From Acidovorax sp. CCYZU-2555 (GTDB taxonomy: Bacteria > Pseudomonadota > Gammaproteobacteria > Burkholderiales > Burkholderiaceae_C), in assembly GCF_018413525.1 (NCBI RefSeq), contig NZ_JAHCDD010000032.1:1-57769 (forward strand): a stretch of 57,769 nucleotides of DNA, written 5' to 3'. The notes beneath the pieces were generated by a model. The model was not told where the DNA came from. It did no database searches and was given only the letters and a program-made list of their open reading frames with translations. Of this stretch, positions 18,860-26,519 are shown in pieces. Numbering within the stretch: the first letter of the stretch is position 1; each line of letters opens with the position of its first letter. Position numbers and translations under genes: made by a program.

Positions 18860-18865
18860 TACAAT
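18860..18865 (+). promoter_or_regulatory. -10-like hexamer before tldD (leaderless prediction)
   Basis: TACAAT ends exactly 6 nt before the tldD ATG; the gap (GTACCC) has no ribosome site. Transcription would begin at the start codon. No strong -35 hexamer is visible 17 nt upstream. Confidence 0.4.
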
Positions 18866-18871
18866 GTACCC

Positions 18872-20332
18872 ATGATCTCCCGCGAACCCACCATCGAACG
18901 CCTGGCCACGGCCCGCAGCTTGCTGCTCGAGCCTTTCGGCCTGGATGAATCCCACCTCGCACGCGCCCTGGCCGAGATCCGCTCGCACCAGGTCGATGAC
19001 GCCGACCTGTACTTCCAATACACCCGCGCCGAAGGCTGGAGCCTGGAGGAAGGCATCGTCAAGACCGGTTCCTTCAGCATCGACCAGGGCGTGGGCGTGC
19101 GCGCGGTCAGCGGCGAGAAGACCGCCTTCGCCTATTCCGACGACATTTCCGAAGCCTCGCTGCTGGACGCAGCGCGCACCGTGCGCAGCATTTCGAATGC
19201 CGCCAAGAGCCAGCGCGCGAAAGTCGTGCGCCCGAAGATCGCGGGCAGCCGCTCGCTCTATCCCGCGATCGACCCGATTGCCTCGCTCGACAGCACGGCC
19301 AAGGTCGAGCTGCTGGGCCGCGTCGAAAAACTCGGCCGCGCCAAGGACCCGCGCGTCAAGCAGGTCATGGCCGGCCTGGCCAGTGAATACGATGTGGTGC
19401 TGGTGGCGCGTGCCGACGGCACGCTGGCCGCCGACGTGCGCCCGCTGGTGCGGCTGTCGGTCACGGTGATCGCCGAGCACAAGGGCCGGCGCGAAGTCGG
19501 TTCGGCCGGCGGCGGTGGCCGCTTCGGCCTGGCCTATTTCAGCGATGAACAGATCAGCCAGTATGTCGACGAAGCCGTGCATGCGGCGCTGGTCAACCTC
19601 GATTCGCGCCCCGCGCCCGCCGGTGAGATGACCGTGGTGCTGGGCTCGGGCTGGCCCGGCATCCTGTTCCACGAAGCCGTGGGCCATGGCCTCGAAGGCG
19701 ATTTCAACCGCAAGGGTTCGAGCGCGTTCAGCGGCCGCATAGGCCAGCGCGTCGCCGCCAAGGGCGTCAACGTGCTAGACGACGGCACCATCGCCGACCG
19801 CCGCGGCTCGCTCAACGTCGACGACGAAGGCTGCCCCAGCCAGCGCAACGTGCTGATCGAAGACGGCATCCTCAAGGGCTATATCCAGGACTCGATGAAT
19901 GCGCGCCTGATGGGCGTCGCGCCCACGGGCAACGGCCGGCGCGAAAGCTATGCGCACATTCCCATGCCGCGGATGACCAACACCTATATGACGGGCGGCG
20001 ATCTTGCGCCCGAGGAAATCGTCGCCAGCATCAAGAAGGGTCTGTACGCGACCAACTTCGGCGGCGGTCAGGTCGACATCACCAGCGGCAAGTTCGTGTT
20101 CTCCGCGAGCGAAGCCTACTGGGTCGAGAACGGCAAGATCCAGTACCCGGTCAAGGGCGCAACCATCGTCGGCAGCGGCCCCGAGTCGCTCAAGAAGATC
20201 AGCATGATAGGCAACGACATGCGCCTGGATCCCGGCGTCGGCACCTGCGGCAAGGAAGGCCAGAGCGTGCCCGTGGGCGTGGGTCAGCCCACGCTGCGCA
20301 TCGACGGCCTCACGGTCGGCGGCACGGCCTGA
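18872..20332 (+). CDS. tldD: Metalloprotease TldD
   Basis: Large subunit-type member of the TldD/PmbA (TldE) protease pair, cytoplasmic, known for maturation of microcin B17 and CcdA turnover in E. coli. 486 residues, normal length. The zinc site HEAVGHGLEGDFNRKG lies near residue 268, with the downstream GVAPTGNGRRESYAHIPMPR and the C-terminal GTCGKEGQSVPVGVGQPTLRI block containing the Cys ligand. The partner pmbA/tldE is not in the window. A terminator follows 38 nt after the stop. Confidence 0.96.
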   Translation: MISREPTIERLATARSLLLEPFGLDESHLARALAEIRSHQVDDADLYFQYTRAEGWSLEEGIVKTGSFSIDQGVGVRAVSGEKTAFAYSDDISEASLLDAARTVRSISNAAKSQRAKVVRPKIAGSRSLYPAIDPIASLDSTAKVELLGRVEKLGRAKDPRVKQVMAGLASEYDVVLVARADGTLAADVRPLVRLSVTVIAEHKGRREVGSAGGGGRFGLAYFSDEQISQYVDEAVHAALVNLDSRPAPAGEMTVVLGSGWPGILFHEAVGHGLEGDFNRKGSSAFSGRIGQRVAAKGVNVLDDGTIADRRGSLNVDDEGCPSQRNVLIEDGILKGYIQDSMNARLMGVAPTGNGRRESYAHIPMPRMTNTYMTGGDLAPEEIVASIKKGLYATNFGGGQVDITSGKFVFSASEAYWVENGKIQYPVKGATIVGSGPESLKKISMIGNDMRLDPGVGTCGKEGQSVPVGVGQPTLRIDGLTVGGTA

Positions 20333-20370
20333 TCCGGCGCGCCGCCTGGCTTGCCAGGCAAAAGAGACAA

Positions 20371-20394
20371 AGAGGGCCCAGGCCCTCTTTTTTT
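20371..20394 (+). terminator. Rho-independent terminator after tldD
   Basis: AGAGGGCC / GGCCCTCT stem with a 2-nt loop, followed by seven T residues. Confidence 0.88.
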
Positions 20395-20624
20395 CGTTTG
20401 CATGGCGCTCAACGGCATGCGCGGCACATGGATTTCGACGTTTTGCGTGCTTTTTTGTTTGCAAATTAACGCTGAATAAATGCAAAAAAATGATTTTTCA
20501 CGCAGTTAAATTGCGTGTATGGCGTTTTTGAATGGCCTGTTGCAGGTTTATTGAATTGGGTGTTGCCTGTTGGCAACGTCGCCCGAGGGTGCGGGGCGGC
20601 AGGACTGTGCTACATTTTGTGCCT
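20395..20624. other. AT-richer intergenic stretch upstream of the DAHP-synthase leader
   Basis: 230 nt without a gene. It is AT-rich relative to the surroundings around 20451-20530. A short inverted repeat, ACGCA (20500-20504) and TGCGT (20512-20516), could be an operator. An extended -10-like TGCTACATT ends at 20616, so the leader peptide ATG at 20625 would lie 8 nt downstream of the hexamer. No convincing -35 box was found. Confidence 0.35.
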
Positions 20625-20681
20625 ATGAATGCAGCACGCGCTTACTTTGCCTATTTTTGGTTCTCGGTCCCCGGCGGATGA
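20625..20681 (+). CDS. Aromatic leader peptide of the DAHP synthase attenuator
   Basis: An 18-codon frame, MNAARAYFAYFWFSVPGG, with six aromatic residues within seven positions (Tyr 20643, Phe 20646, Tyr 20652, Phe 20655, Trp 20658, Phe 20661). It ends in TGA overlapping the 5' strand of an antiterminator and is followed by a strong terminator, then DAHP synthase. The composition reads out charged tRNAs for all three aromatic end products, as expected of a ribosome-mediated attenuator. There is no good Shine-Dalgarno; initiation may be near-leaderless. Confidence 0.8.
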   Translation: MNAARAYFAYFWFSVPGG

Positions 20682-20756
20682 GAGGCGAGCGCACAAGCAC
20701 CCGAAACAAACTCTCTAAAAACCGCCGAAGCTGAAAAGCCCGGCGGTTTTTTTTTT
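20672..20756 (+). promoter_or_regulatory. Attenuator: antiterminator and terminator before DAHP synthase
   Basis: Terminator: ACCGCCG (20721-20727) with CGGCGGT (20741-20747), followed by a long T-run to 20756. Antiterminator: CGGCGG (20672-20677) plus GAGAG (20680-20684) can instead pair with CCGCCG (20722-20727) plus CTCTC (20711-20715). CCCGGCGG occurs identically at 20670-20677 and 20739-20746, so the two compete for the same strand. A ribosome finishing at the leader stop (20679-20681) would cover the first copy and favour termination; stalling at aromatic codons would leave it free and favour read-through. Confidence 0.82.
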
Positions 20757-20793
20757 GGTCCTTTATTTCCCACGCATTCCACGAAAGCAAACG

Positions 20794-21957
20794 ATGACCG
20801 CTCCTACCGCATCCGCCAGCGATTCCTGGTATCGCAGCTCTGTCCACAAGACCGGCCAGACTGACGACGAACGTATCAAGGACATCACTGTGTTACCCCC
20901 TCCAGAGCATCTCATCCGTTTCTTCCCCATCTGCGGGACGCCCGTGGAGGCGCTGATCGGCAATACGCGCCACACGATCCACCGCATCATGGCGCGCGAA
21001 GACGACCGGCTGCTGATCATCATCGGCCCCTGCTCGATCCATGATCCGGCCGCGGCGCTGGAATACGCGCGCCGCCTGGCCGTGGTGCGCGAGCAGTACA
21101 AGGACACGCTGGAGATCGTGATGCGCGTGTACTTCGAGAAGCCGCGCACGACCGTGGGCTGGAAGGGCCTGATCAACGACCCCTACCTCGACCAGAGCTA
21201 CCGCATCGACGAAGGCCTGCGCATCGCACGCCAGCTGCTGATCGACATCAACCGCCTGGGCGTGCCCGCGGCCAGCGAGTTCCTCGACGTGATCTCGCCC
21301 CAGTACATCGCCGACCTGATCAGCTGGGGCGCCATTGGCGCGCGCACCACCGAAAGCCAGGTGCACCGCGAGCTGGCCTCGGGCATCTCGGCGCCCATCG
21401 GCTTCAAGAACGGCACCGACGGCAACATCCGCATCGCCACCGACGCCATCCAGTCGGCCGGCCGCGGCCACCACTTCCTGTCGGTGCACAAGAACGGCCA
21501 GGTCGCCATCGTCAACACCACGGGCAATCAAGACTGCCACGTGATCCTGCGCGGCGGCAAGACCCCCAACTATGACGCCGAAAGCGTGGCCTCGGCCTGC
21601 GCCGACCTGCGCGCCGCGGGCCTGCCCGACACGCTGATGGTCGATTGCAGCCATGCCAACAGCTCCAAGCAGCACGAGCGCCAGAAGGACGTGGCGCGCG
21701 ACATCGCGGGCCAGGTCGCCGGTGGTTCGGACTCGGTGTTCGGCCTGATGATCGAAAGCCACCTGCAAGGCGGCGCGCAGAAGTTCACGCCGGGCAAGGA
21801 CGATGTCGCCGCGCTCAAGTACGGCCAGAGCATCACCGATGCCTGCATCGACTGGGACGATTCGCTGGCGACGCTGGCCGTGCTGTCGCAGGCCGTGCAG
21901 GCGCGCCGCGTGCGCCAGGAAACGCCGGCCGAAGCCGCGGCTCCCGCGCTGGCTTGA
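20794..21957 (+). CDS. aroG: 3-deoxy-7-phosphoheptulonate (DAHP) synthase, class I
   Basis: Condenses phosphoenolpyruvate and erythrose 4-phosphate, the entry step of the shikimate pathway. 387 residues, class I-alpha (AroF/AroG/AroH type). Motifs are IIIGPCSIHDPAAALEYA (metal Cys), MRVYFEKPRTTVGWKGLI, GARTTESQVHRELASG, FKNGTDGN and VDCSHANSSKQ. The ATG at 20794 was chosen: in-frame codons upstream run into the terminator T-run and are not conserved. Which aromatic amino acid inhibits the enzyme cannot be read safely; symbol given by family. Expression is predicted to be set by the leader attenuator. Confidence 0.95.
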   Translation: MTAPTASASDSWYRSSVHKTGQTDDERIKDITVLPPPEHLIRFFPICGTPVEALIGNTRHTIHRIMAREDDRLLIIIGPCSIHDPAAALEYARRLAVVREQYKDTLEIVMRVYFEKPRTTVGWKGLINDPYLDQSYRIDEGLRIARQLLIDINRLGVPAASEFLDVISPQYIADLISWGAIGARTTESQVHRELASGISAPIGFKNGTDGNIRIATDAIQSAGRGHHFLSVHKNGQVAIVNTTGNQDCHVILRGGKTPNYDAESVASACADLRAAGLPDTLMVDCSHANSSKQHERQKDVARDIAGQVAGGSDSVFGLMIESHLQGGAQKFTPGKDDVAALKYGQSITDACIDWDDSLATLAVLSQAVQARRVRQETPAEAAAPALA

Positions 21958-21963
21958 GGTTGA

Positions 21964-21984
21964 AGGCCGGCTTGCTGCCGGCCT
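21964..21984. terminator. Hairpin in the convergent DAHP synthase / yqcC gap
   Basis: Perfect 8-bp stem AGGCCGGC / GCCGGCCT with loop TTGCT, only 6 nt after the DAHP synthase stop. No U-tract on either strand, so it is either a weak bidirectional terminator or a 3'-end stabiliser. Confidence 0.4.
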
Positions 21985-21990
21985 GGCCGC

Positions 21991-22341
21991 TCAGTGCTGG
22001 CTGGTCGCGCCCGTGTTGAGCGCGTGGTCCAGCCGCTGCAGCACCGCCAGCAGGCGGCTGCAGTCGCGCGGCGCGAGCCGCGCGAACTCATGCTCGCCCA
22101 GTGCATGGGTGTGGCAATTGCCGGGCAGCTGGCCGCGCGCGTCGATCAAGGCGTTGAGCCGCGGCACCAGCACCCATTGCAGCCACTGGTGGAATTCGAG
22201 CGTGTCGTACATGAACGGCATGGTCGACGCCAGCGCCTCGGCGCTGGGCGGCAGCGCCGACCACAGATCGAGGGCGCTCATTTCCGCTTGCAGCGCCTGG
22301 AGCTGCTCCTGTATTTCGGCGTGCTGGGCAGTAAGAGACAT
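21991..22341 (-). CDS. yqcC: YqcC-family protein (DUF446)
   Basis: 116 residues, all-helical, cytoplasmic, no signal or membrane segment. Typical of YqcC: an N-terminal helix (HAEIQEQLQALQAEM), DLWSALPPSAEALASTMPF, DTLEFHQWLQWVLVPRLNALI, and a helical C-terminus. The E. coli homologue is next to truC; the family function is not established. A minus-strand TAAAAT (22373-22378) could be its -10, giving a leader of about 25 nt. Confidence 0.85.
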   Translation of the reverse strand: MSLTAQHAEIQEQLQALQAEMSALDLWSALPPSAEALASTMPFMYDTLEFHQWLQWVLVPRLNALIDARGQLPGNCHTHALGEHEFARLAPRDCSRLLAVLQRLDHALNTGATSQH

Positions 22342-22483
22342 CGGTAGACCTGTGGTAAGAACGGGGAGGGCGATTTTAGCCAGCCTGGGCGGAAACTGCT
22401 CGCAGTCCCGCTGGCGCCCGCGTGGCGATTGTGTTTAAGCTGCTTGCCTGGGCGCATCGTGCGCTCCCGCAGAAAGGCTTTTC

Positions 22484-22795
22484 ATGCACAGCGAAGTGAC
22501 CGTGACCCTGGCTCCCGAACAGGAATTCCATGTAGACCTGCGTGGCGTAGAGCCGCTGGACCACGAAGCCGCGCGCAAGTGGCTGGACGAACAATTCATC
22601 GCCTTCGATTGCGAACCCCTGCGCCCCAGCGGCAAGGTGCTGCTGGCTGACAAGCTGCTCACGGTGGCGCATGCCGCGGGCGCTTCGCGACTGTCCGACC
22701 CCGAATGGCTGCGCGCCTATGGCCGCGCGGCAACGGGCGTCACGGCGCGGCCCGTGGTGCGGGTAGATATTCCGGCGATGACGGTGGGGTATTGA
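22484..22795 (+). CDS. Conserved hypothetical protein, 103 aa
   Basis: Small soluble protein, no signal peptide or membrane segment. It starts after an AAAGG ribosome site. Visible segments: VTLAPEQEFHVDLRGVEP, ARKWLDEQFIAFDCEPLRP, GKVLLADKLLTVAHAAG. I do not recognise a family. It lies between yqcC (divergent) and a REP-like element; codon use looks like that of the neighbours, so it is probably a real native gene of unknown role. Confidence 0.7.
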   Translation: MHSEVTVTLAPEQEFHVDLRGVEPLDHEAARKWLDEQFIAFDCEPLRPSGKVLLADKLLTVAHAAGASRLSDPEWLRAYGRAATGVTARPVVRVDIPAMTVGY

Positions 22796-22844
22796 CGTCG
22801 CGCATGGCGGGGTCGCGATGGGGCGCCAGGATGTTTTTTGGCGC

Positions 22845-22947
22845 GAGGGCAGGCCGTTCATGGTTCGACCGGGCCGCGCAGGTAAGCTCACCACGAACGG
22901 GTTTTCCGTTCGCCCTGAGCTTGTCGAAGGGTGAACGGCCTGCCCTC
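22845..22947. repeat. Composite REP/BIME-like element
   Basis: Outer arms are a perfect 16-bp inverted repeat, GAGGGCAGGCCGTTCA (22845-22860) and TGAACGGCCTGCCCTC (22932-22947). Inside are CCGTTCATGG (22854-22863) with CCACGAACGG (22891-22900), and CCGTTC (22906-22911) with GAACGG (22933-22938) around CGCCCTGAGCTTGTCGAAGG. Two REP units in opposite orientation thus form a bulky hairpin between a hypothetical gene and the 3' end of mpl. Confidence 0.75.
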
Positions 22948-22983
22948 AAAAAGAGCGCAGAAGTCCGAATCGCGCGTCTGACA

Positions 22984-24414
22984 TCAGAACTGTGCGCCAT
23001 TCAATTGCGCTAGTAACTTGGCGTGAATCCCGCCAAACCCCCCATTGCTCATGCACACCACCTGATCGCCGGGCCGCGCCGCGGCCACCACCTGGGCGAC
23101 CAGCGTGTCGATGTCGGCCGCGGTCTGGGCGCGCTTGCCCGGGCCCACGCCCAGCGGGGCGAGCGCGGCGGCCGCGTCCCAGTCGAGGCCGGCCGTGTGG
23201 CAGAACACCAGGTCGGCGCTTTCGAGCGACCAGGGCAGCAGCGCTTTCATCGCGCCGAGCTTCATGGTGTTGCTGCGCGGCTCGAACACCGCGAGGATGC
23301 GTTGGTCGGCGGAAGTCGTGCGGCGCAGGCCGTCGAGCGTGGTGCGTATGGCCGTGGGGTGGTGGGCGAAATCGTCGAAGACCGCAATGCCGCGCACCGT
23401 GCCGCGCAGCTCCATGCGGCGCTTGACGTTCTGAAAACGCGCCAGTGCCGCGCAGGCCTGGGCCGGCGTCACGCCCACATGCTGGGCCGCGGCGATCGCG
23501 GCCAGCGCGTTGAGCTGGTTGTGCACGCCGTTCAGCGACCATTCGAGCCGCGCGACGTTCTTGCCGCGCTGCAGCACGTCGAACGCATGGGGCTCGCCCT
23601 GGGCGCTGAAGTCGCTCACGGCCGAGCCGAAGTCGCAGACGTCGCTCCAGCAGCCCTGGTGCAGCACGCGCGTGAGGCTTTCTTCCAGCGCGTTGCTGAC
23701 GATGCGGCCCGATGACGGCACGGTGCGCACCAGATGGTGGAATTGACGTTCGATGGCGGCGAGATCATCGAAGATGTCGGCGTGGTCGAACTCAAGATTG
23801 TTCAGGATCGCGGTGCGTGGGCGGTAATGGACGAACTTGCTGCGCTTGTCGAAGAACGCGGTGTCGTATTCGTCGGCTTCGATCACGAACAGCGGTTCGG
23901 CGCCCGCGGGCCCTGGGCCCGAGGTCGGGCGCCTGGCGGCGCCCAGCCGCGCGGAGACGCCGAAGTCCAGCGGCACGCCACCGACCAGAAAGCCGGGTTG
24001 CAGGCCGGCGCATTCGAGGATCCAGGCCAGCATAGAGGTGGTCGTGGTCTTGCCGTGCGTGCCGGCCACGGCCAGCACATGGCGCCCGCGCAGCACATGC
24101 TCGCTGAGCCATTGCGGGCCGCTGGTATAGGGCACGCCGGCGTCGAGGATGGCTTCCATCAGCGGGTACTTCGCGCGCCCGTCGGGCAGGCGCGCGCGGC
24201 TCACGACGTTGCCGATGACGAACATATCGGGCCTGAGGCTGATCTGGTCGGCGTCATAGCCTTCGATCAGCTCTATGCCCAAGGCGCGCAGCTGGTCGCT
24301 CATCGGGGGGTAGACGCCGGCATCGCAGCCGGTGACGCGGTGGCCCGCTTCGCGCGCGAGTGCGGCGAGTCCGCCCATGAAGGTGCCGCAGATCCCCAAT
24401 ATATGTATGTGCAT
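22984..24414 (-). CDS. mpl: UDP-N-acetylmuramate:L-alanyl-gamma-D-glutamyl-meso-diaminopimelate ligase Mpl
   Basis: Peptidoglycan recycling ligase that attaches the recovered tripeptide to UDP-MurNAc in the cytoplasm. 476 residues. N-terminal HIHILGICGTFMGGLAALA, Mur P-loop [19 protein letters not shown] near residue 115, VIEADEYDTAFFDKRSKFVHY (typical of Mpl), LNNLEFDHADIFDD and DDFAHHPTAIRTTLDG. ICGTFMGG and FDKRSKF separate it from MurC. A -10-like TAGAAT lies 8 nt before the ATG. It works in the same recycling route as AmpD, also encoded in this window. Confidence 0.95.
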   Translation of the reverse strand: MHIHILGICGTFMGGLAALAREAGHRVTGCDAGVYPPMSDQLRALGIELIEGYDADQISLRPDMFVIGNVVSRARLPDGRAKYPLMEAILDAGVPYTSGPQWLSEHVLRGRHVLAVAGTHGKTTTTSMLAWILECAGLQPGFLVGGVPLDFGVSARLGAARRPTSGPGPAGAEPLFVIEADEYDTAFFDKRSKFVHYRPRTAILNNLEFDHADIFDDLAAIERQFHHLVRTVPSSGRIVSNALEESLTRVLHQGCWSDVCDFGSAVSDFSAQGEPHAFDVLQRGKNVARLEWSLNGVHNQLNALAAIAAAQHVGVTPAQACAALARFQNVKRRMELRGTVRGIAVFDDFAHHPTAIRTTLDGLRRTTSADQRILAVFEPRSNTMKLGAMKALLPWSLESADLVFCHTAGLDWDAAAALAPLGVGPGKRAQTAADIDTLVAQVVAAARPGDQVVCMSNGGFGGIHAKLLAQLNGAQF

Positions 24415-24422
24415 GGCACGGG

Positions 24423-24428
24423 ATTCTA
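24423..24428 (-). promoter_or_regulatory. -10-like hexamer before mpl
   Basis: TAGAAT on the minus strand, 8 nt from the mpl ATG, no Shine-Dalgarno in the gap (CCCGTGCC). It would give a leader of about 2 nt or none. Confidence 0.35.
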
Positions 24429-24478
24429 CGTTTGGCGCGGGGCGCGGCGCGCGTTGGCCGGGCGCTGGTCACAAGGGC

Positions 24479-24508
24479 TTGCAAAAAATCCGCTGCCGGG
24501 CATTTAAT
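24479..24508 (+). promoter_or_regulatory. Candidate sigma-70 promoter
   Basis: TTGCAA (24479-24484), 18-nt spacer, TTTAAT (24503-24508), upstream of the gene starting at 24644. Transcription would start near 24515, giving a leader of about 130 nt. Consensus match is moderate. Confidence 0.4.
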
Positions 24509-24643
24509 GGCTCTAGGGCCCGGCGGCGGCATAGGCAATCACCGCTGACATGCCGGGGCGATGGCATCCCGGTATTCTGTAGCCAGGGGCCTGCAGTCAT
24601 GCGCTGCAGGTGTTTGTCGGTTTGGCGTTTTTCGGGGGGCTGT

Positions 24644-25273
24644 ATGCAACAAGACTCACTCATGGATGAAATCGCCCACACCGCCGCGCGCCTGGTAGTC
24701 GAAGACGGCCTTGACTGGGGCGCGGCCAAGCGGCGTGCGCTGCGTGAGCTGGGCCTGCCGGTGCGCACCGCCTTGCCCGACAACGACCGCGTCGAGGATG
24801 CGGTGCGTGAATACATCGCGCTGTTTTGCGCCGACACCCAGCCCGTCGAGCTGCGCGCGCTGCGCCGGCTCGCGCTCGAGTGGATGGAGCGCATGGCGGA
24901 GTTCCGCCCCCATCTGGGCGGCGCGGTCTGGCGCGGCACGGCCACCAGGCTGTCCGATGTCTATCTGCAGCTGTTCTGCGATGACTGCAAGTCGGCCGAA
25001 ATCGCGCTGATCAACCACCATGTCGATTACGACCCGAGCACGGTCACGGGTTTTCATGGCGAGGACGTCGAGGCGCTGAGCATGGGCGTGATGTGCCGCG
25101 AGCTCAATGTGGTCGTCGGCGTACACCTGCTGGTCTACGATCTCGATGATCTGCGCGGCGCGCTGCGCCCCGATTCGCACGGCCGCAGTCCGCGCGGCGA
25201 TACGGCGGCAGTGCGCAAGTTGCTGCGTGAAGATAATGGAACCCATGACGAATCGAAACAACCAGTCTCCTGA
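24644..25273 (+). CDS. Conserved Burkholderiales protein of unknown function
   Basis: 209 residues, soluble, no signal. It opens with a helical part (MDEIAHTAARLVVEDGLDWGAAKRRALRE split by short loops), then REYIALFCADTQPVELRALR, and a conserved-looking core RGTATRLSDVYLQLFCDD, KSAEIALINHHVDYD. I recall homologues next to mpl labelled nucleotidyltransferase or, wrongly, a Mur ligase, but see no Mur motif and cannot prove a nucleotidyltransferase fold. ATG 24644 used; 24662 (MDEIA) is an alternative. Its 3' end overlaps the thioredoxin-like gene, so the two are translationally coupled. Confidence 0.75.
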   Translation: MQQDSLMDEIAHTAARLVVEDGLDWGAAKRRALRELGLPVRTALPDNDRVEDAVREYIALFCADTQPVELRALRRLALEWMERMAEFRPHLGGAVWRGTATRLSDVYLQLFCDDCKSAEIALINHHVDYDPSTVTGFHGEDVEALSMGVMCRELNVVVGVHLLVYDLDDLRGALRPDSHGRSPRGDTAAVRKLLREDNGTHDESKQPVS

Positions 25274-25829
25274 TTCCTCCCCGGCTGCCGACGCCCCGGG
25301 CGCCGCAGCCTCTTCCTCGCGCCGGCTGTGGCTGGGCGCGGGCGTGGCCGGTGTGGCCGCGGTGGCGGGCGCGGGCTTTGCCTGGTGGCGGCTGACGCCG
25401 GGTGCGGCCGAGCCCGGCGTCGAAGAAGTGCTTTGGCAGCAGCAGTTCACCACGCCCGATGGCGCGCCCCTGCCCATGGCCGCCTGGCGCGGCCAGCCGT
25501 TGATCGTCAATTTCTGGGCCACCTGGTGCCCGCCTTGCGTGCGCGAACTGCCGCTGCTGAGCGAATTTGCGGGCCGCAAGTCCGCACATGGCATTCAGGT
25601 GGTAGGCTTGGCGGTCGACAAGCCCGCGCCGGTGCAGAAGTTTCTGCAGCGCCAGCCGCTGGCTTTTCCGGTCGGCATGGCCGCCGAGGGCAGTCAGCTC
25701 ACACGCGAGCTGGGCAATCTGAACGGAGGCCTTCCGTTCACGGTGTTTCTGGGCGCGGACGGTAAACTGCGGCAACGTAAAATAGGCGAATTGAGCGCGC
25801 AGGATCTTGCGCAATGGGCCCAAAGCTAG
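25245..25829 (+). CDS. TlpA/ResA-like membrane-anchored thioredoxin
   Basis: 194 residues. An N-terminal anchor preceded by two arginines (SSRRLWLGAGVAGVAAVAG, residues about 22-40) places the thioredoxin domain in the periplasm. The active site is VNFWATWCPPCVRELPLL (CPPC), with the cis-Pro region GGLPFTVFLGADGKL. Such proteins reduce or relay thiols, for example in cytochrome c maturation, but the partner is unknown. Overlaps the upstream gene by 29 nt; ATG 25236 (9 nt earlier, in frame) is an equally possible start. Confidence 0.88.
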   Translation: MTNRNNQSPDSSPAADAPGAAASSSRRLWLGAGVAGVAAVAGAGFAWWRLTPGAAEPGVEEVLWQQQFTTPDGAPLPMAAWRGQPLIVNFWATWCPPCVRELPLLSEFAGRKSAHGIQVVGLAVDKPAPVQKFLQRQPLAFPVGMAAEGSQLTRELGNLNGGLPFTVFLGADGKLRQRKIGELSAQDLAQWAQS

Positions 25830-25955
25830 CTTGGGATCTGCCTTTTTTCCCTAATCTCCCTTGCGATGTTGATGAAAAATGTGCCTCGAAACGCGAAGTA
25901 GGGCGAAATTGGAGTAAATTCGCGCCCTTATTAAGTTTTAGTCGCTGGAGCTCCC

Positions 25956-26405
25956 ATGGATTTGCGAAAACTCAAGACCCTGATCGATCTGGTCTCTGAA
26001 TCCAACGTGTCAGAGTTGGAAATCACCGAGGCCGAAGGCAAAGTGCGTATCGTCAAGAGCGAAGGCAAGGTACTCCAGCAGTATGTCGCCGCGCCCGTGG
26101 CCGCACCCGTGGCGCCTGCCCCGGCTGCCGCACCCACGGCCGAGCTGCCTGCTCCCGTGGCTGCAGAGACTGGTCATGTCGTGAAGTCGCCTATGGTGGG
26201 TACGTTCTACCGCTCGTCGAGCCCGGGTGCCAAGCCCTTCGTCGAGCTGGGTTCCGAAGTCAAGGAAGGCGAGACCATCTGCATCATCGAAGCGATGAAG
26301 ATCCTCAACGAGATCGAAGCCGACAAGTCGGGCAAGATCACCCGCATCCTGGGCGAAAACGGCCAGGCGGTGGAATACGGACAACCCCTGTTCGTGATCG
26401 AGTGA
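25956..26405 (+). CDS. accB: Biotin carboxyl carrier protein of acetyl-CoA carboxylase
   Basis: Carries the biotin that shuttles CO2 between AccC and the carboxyltransferase in malonyl-CoA synthesis. 149 residues. N-terminal [19 protein letters not shown], an Ala/Pro-rich flexible linker (residues about 45-75), and the biotinyl domain with [19 protein letters not shown] and the biotin site [10 protein letters not shown] (Lys at residue 115). The GGAG ribosome site is 7 nt before the ATG. accC follows 114 nt later. accA and accD are not here, as usual. Confidence 0.97.
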   Translation: MDLRKLKTLIDLVSESNVSELEITEAEGKVRIVKSEGKVLQQYVAAPVAAPVAPAPAAAPTAELPAPVAAETGHVVKSPMVGTFYRSSSPGAKPFVELGSEVKEGETICIIEAMKILNEIEADKSGKITRILGENGQAVEYGQPLFVIE

Positions 26406-26519
26406 TCGACGAGTCTGTGATGCTGCGTAAAGCAAAAAGTAGCAGCCGCGCCTGTCGCCCGGCTGTGCCCATGACTGTGGCGTGCGCCCATACGCAGGCA
26501 CTGCGCTGCGAGGACTTCC

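Noticed and set aside
20755..20793. Upstream in-frame start for DAHP synthase
   Set aside because: It would need a non-ATG start in the terminator T-run, and the added residues are not part of the enzyme family.
25866..25901. Short frame MLMKNVPRNAK before accB as a leader peptide
   Set aside because: No ribosome site, no meaningful codon bias, and no terminator/antiterminator between it and accB.
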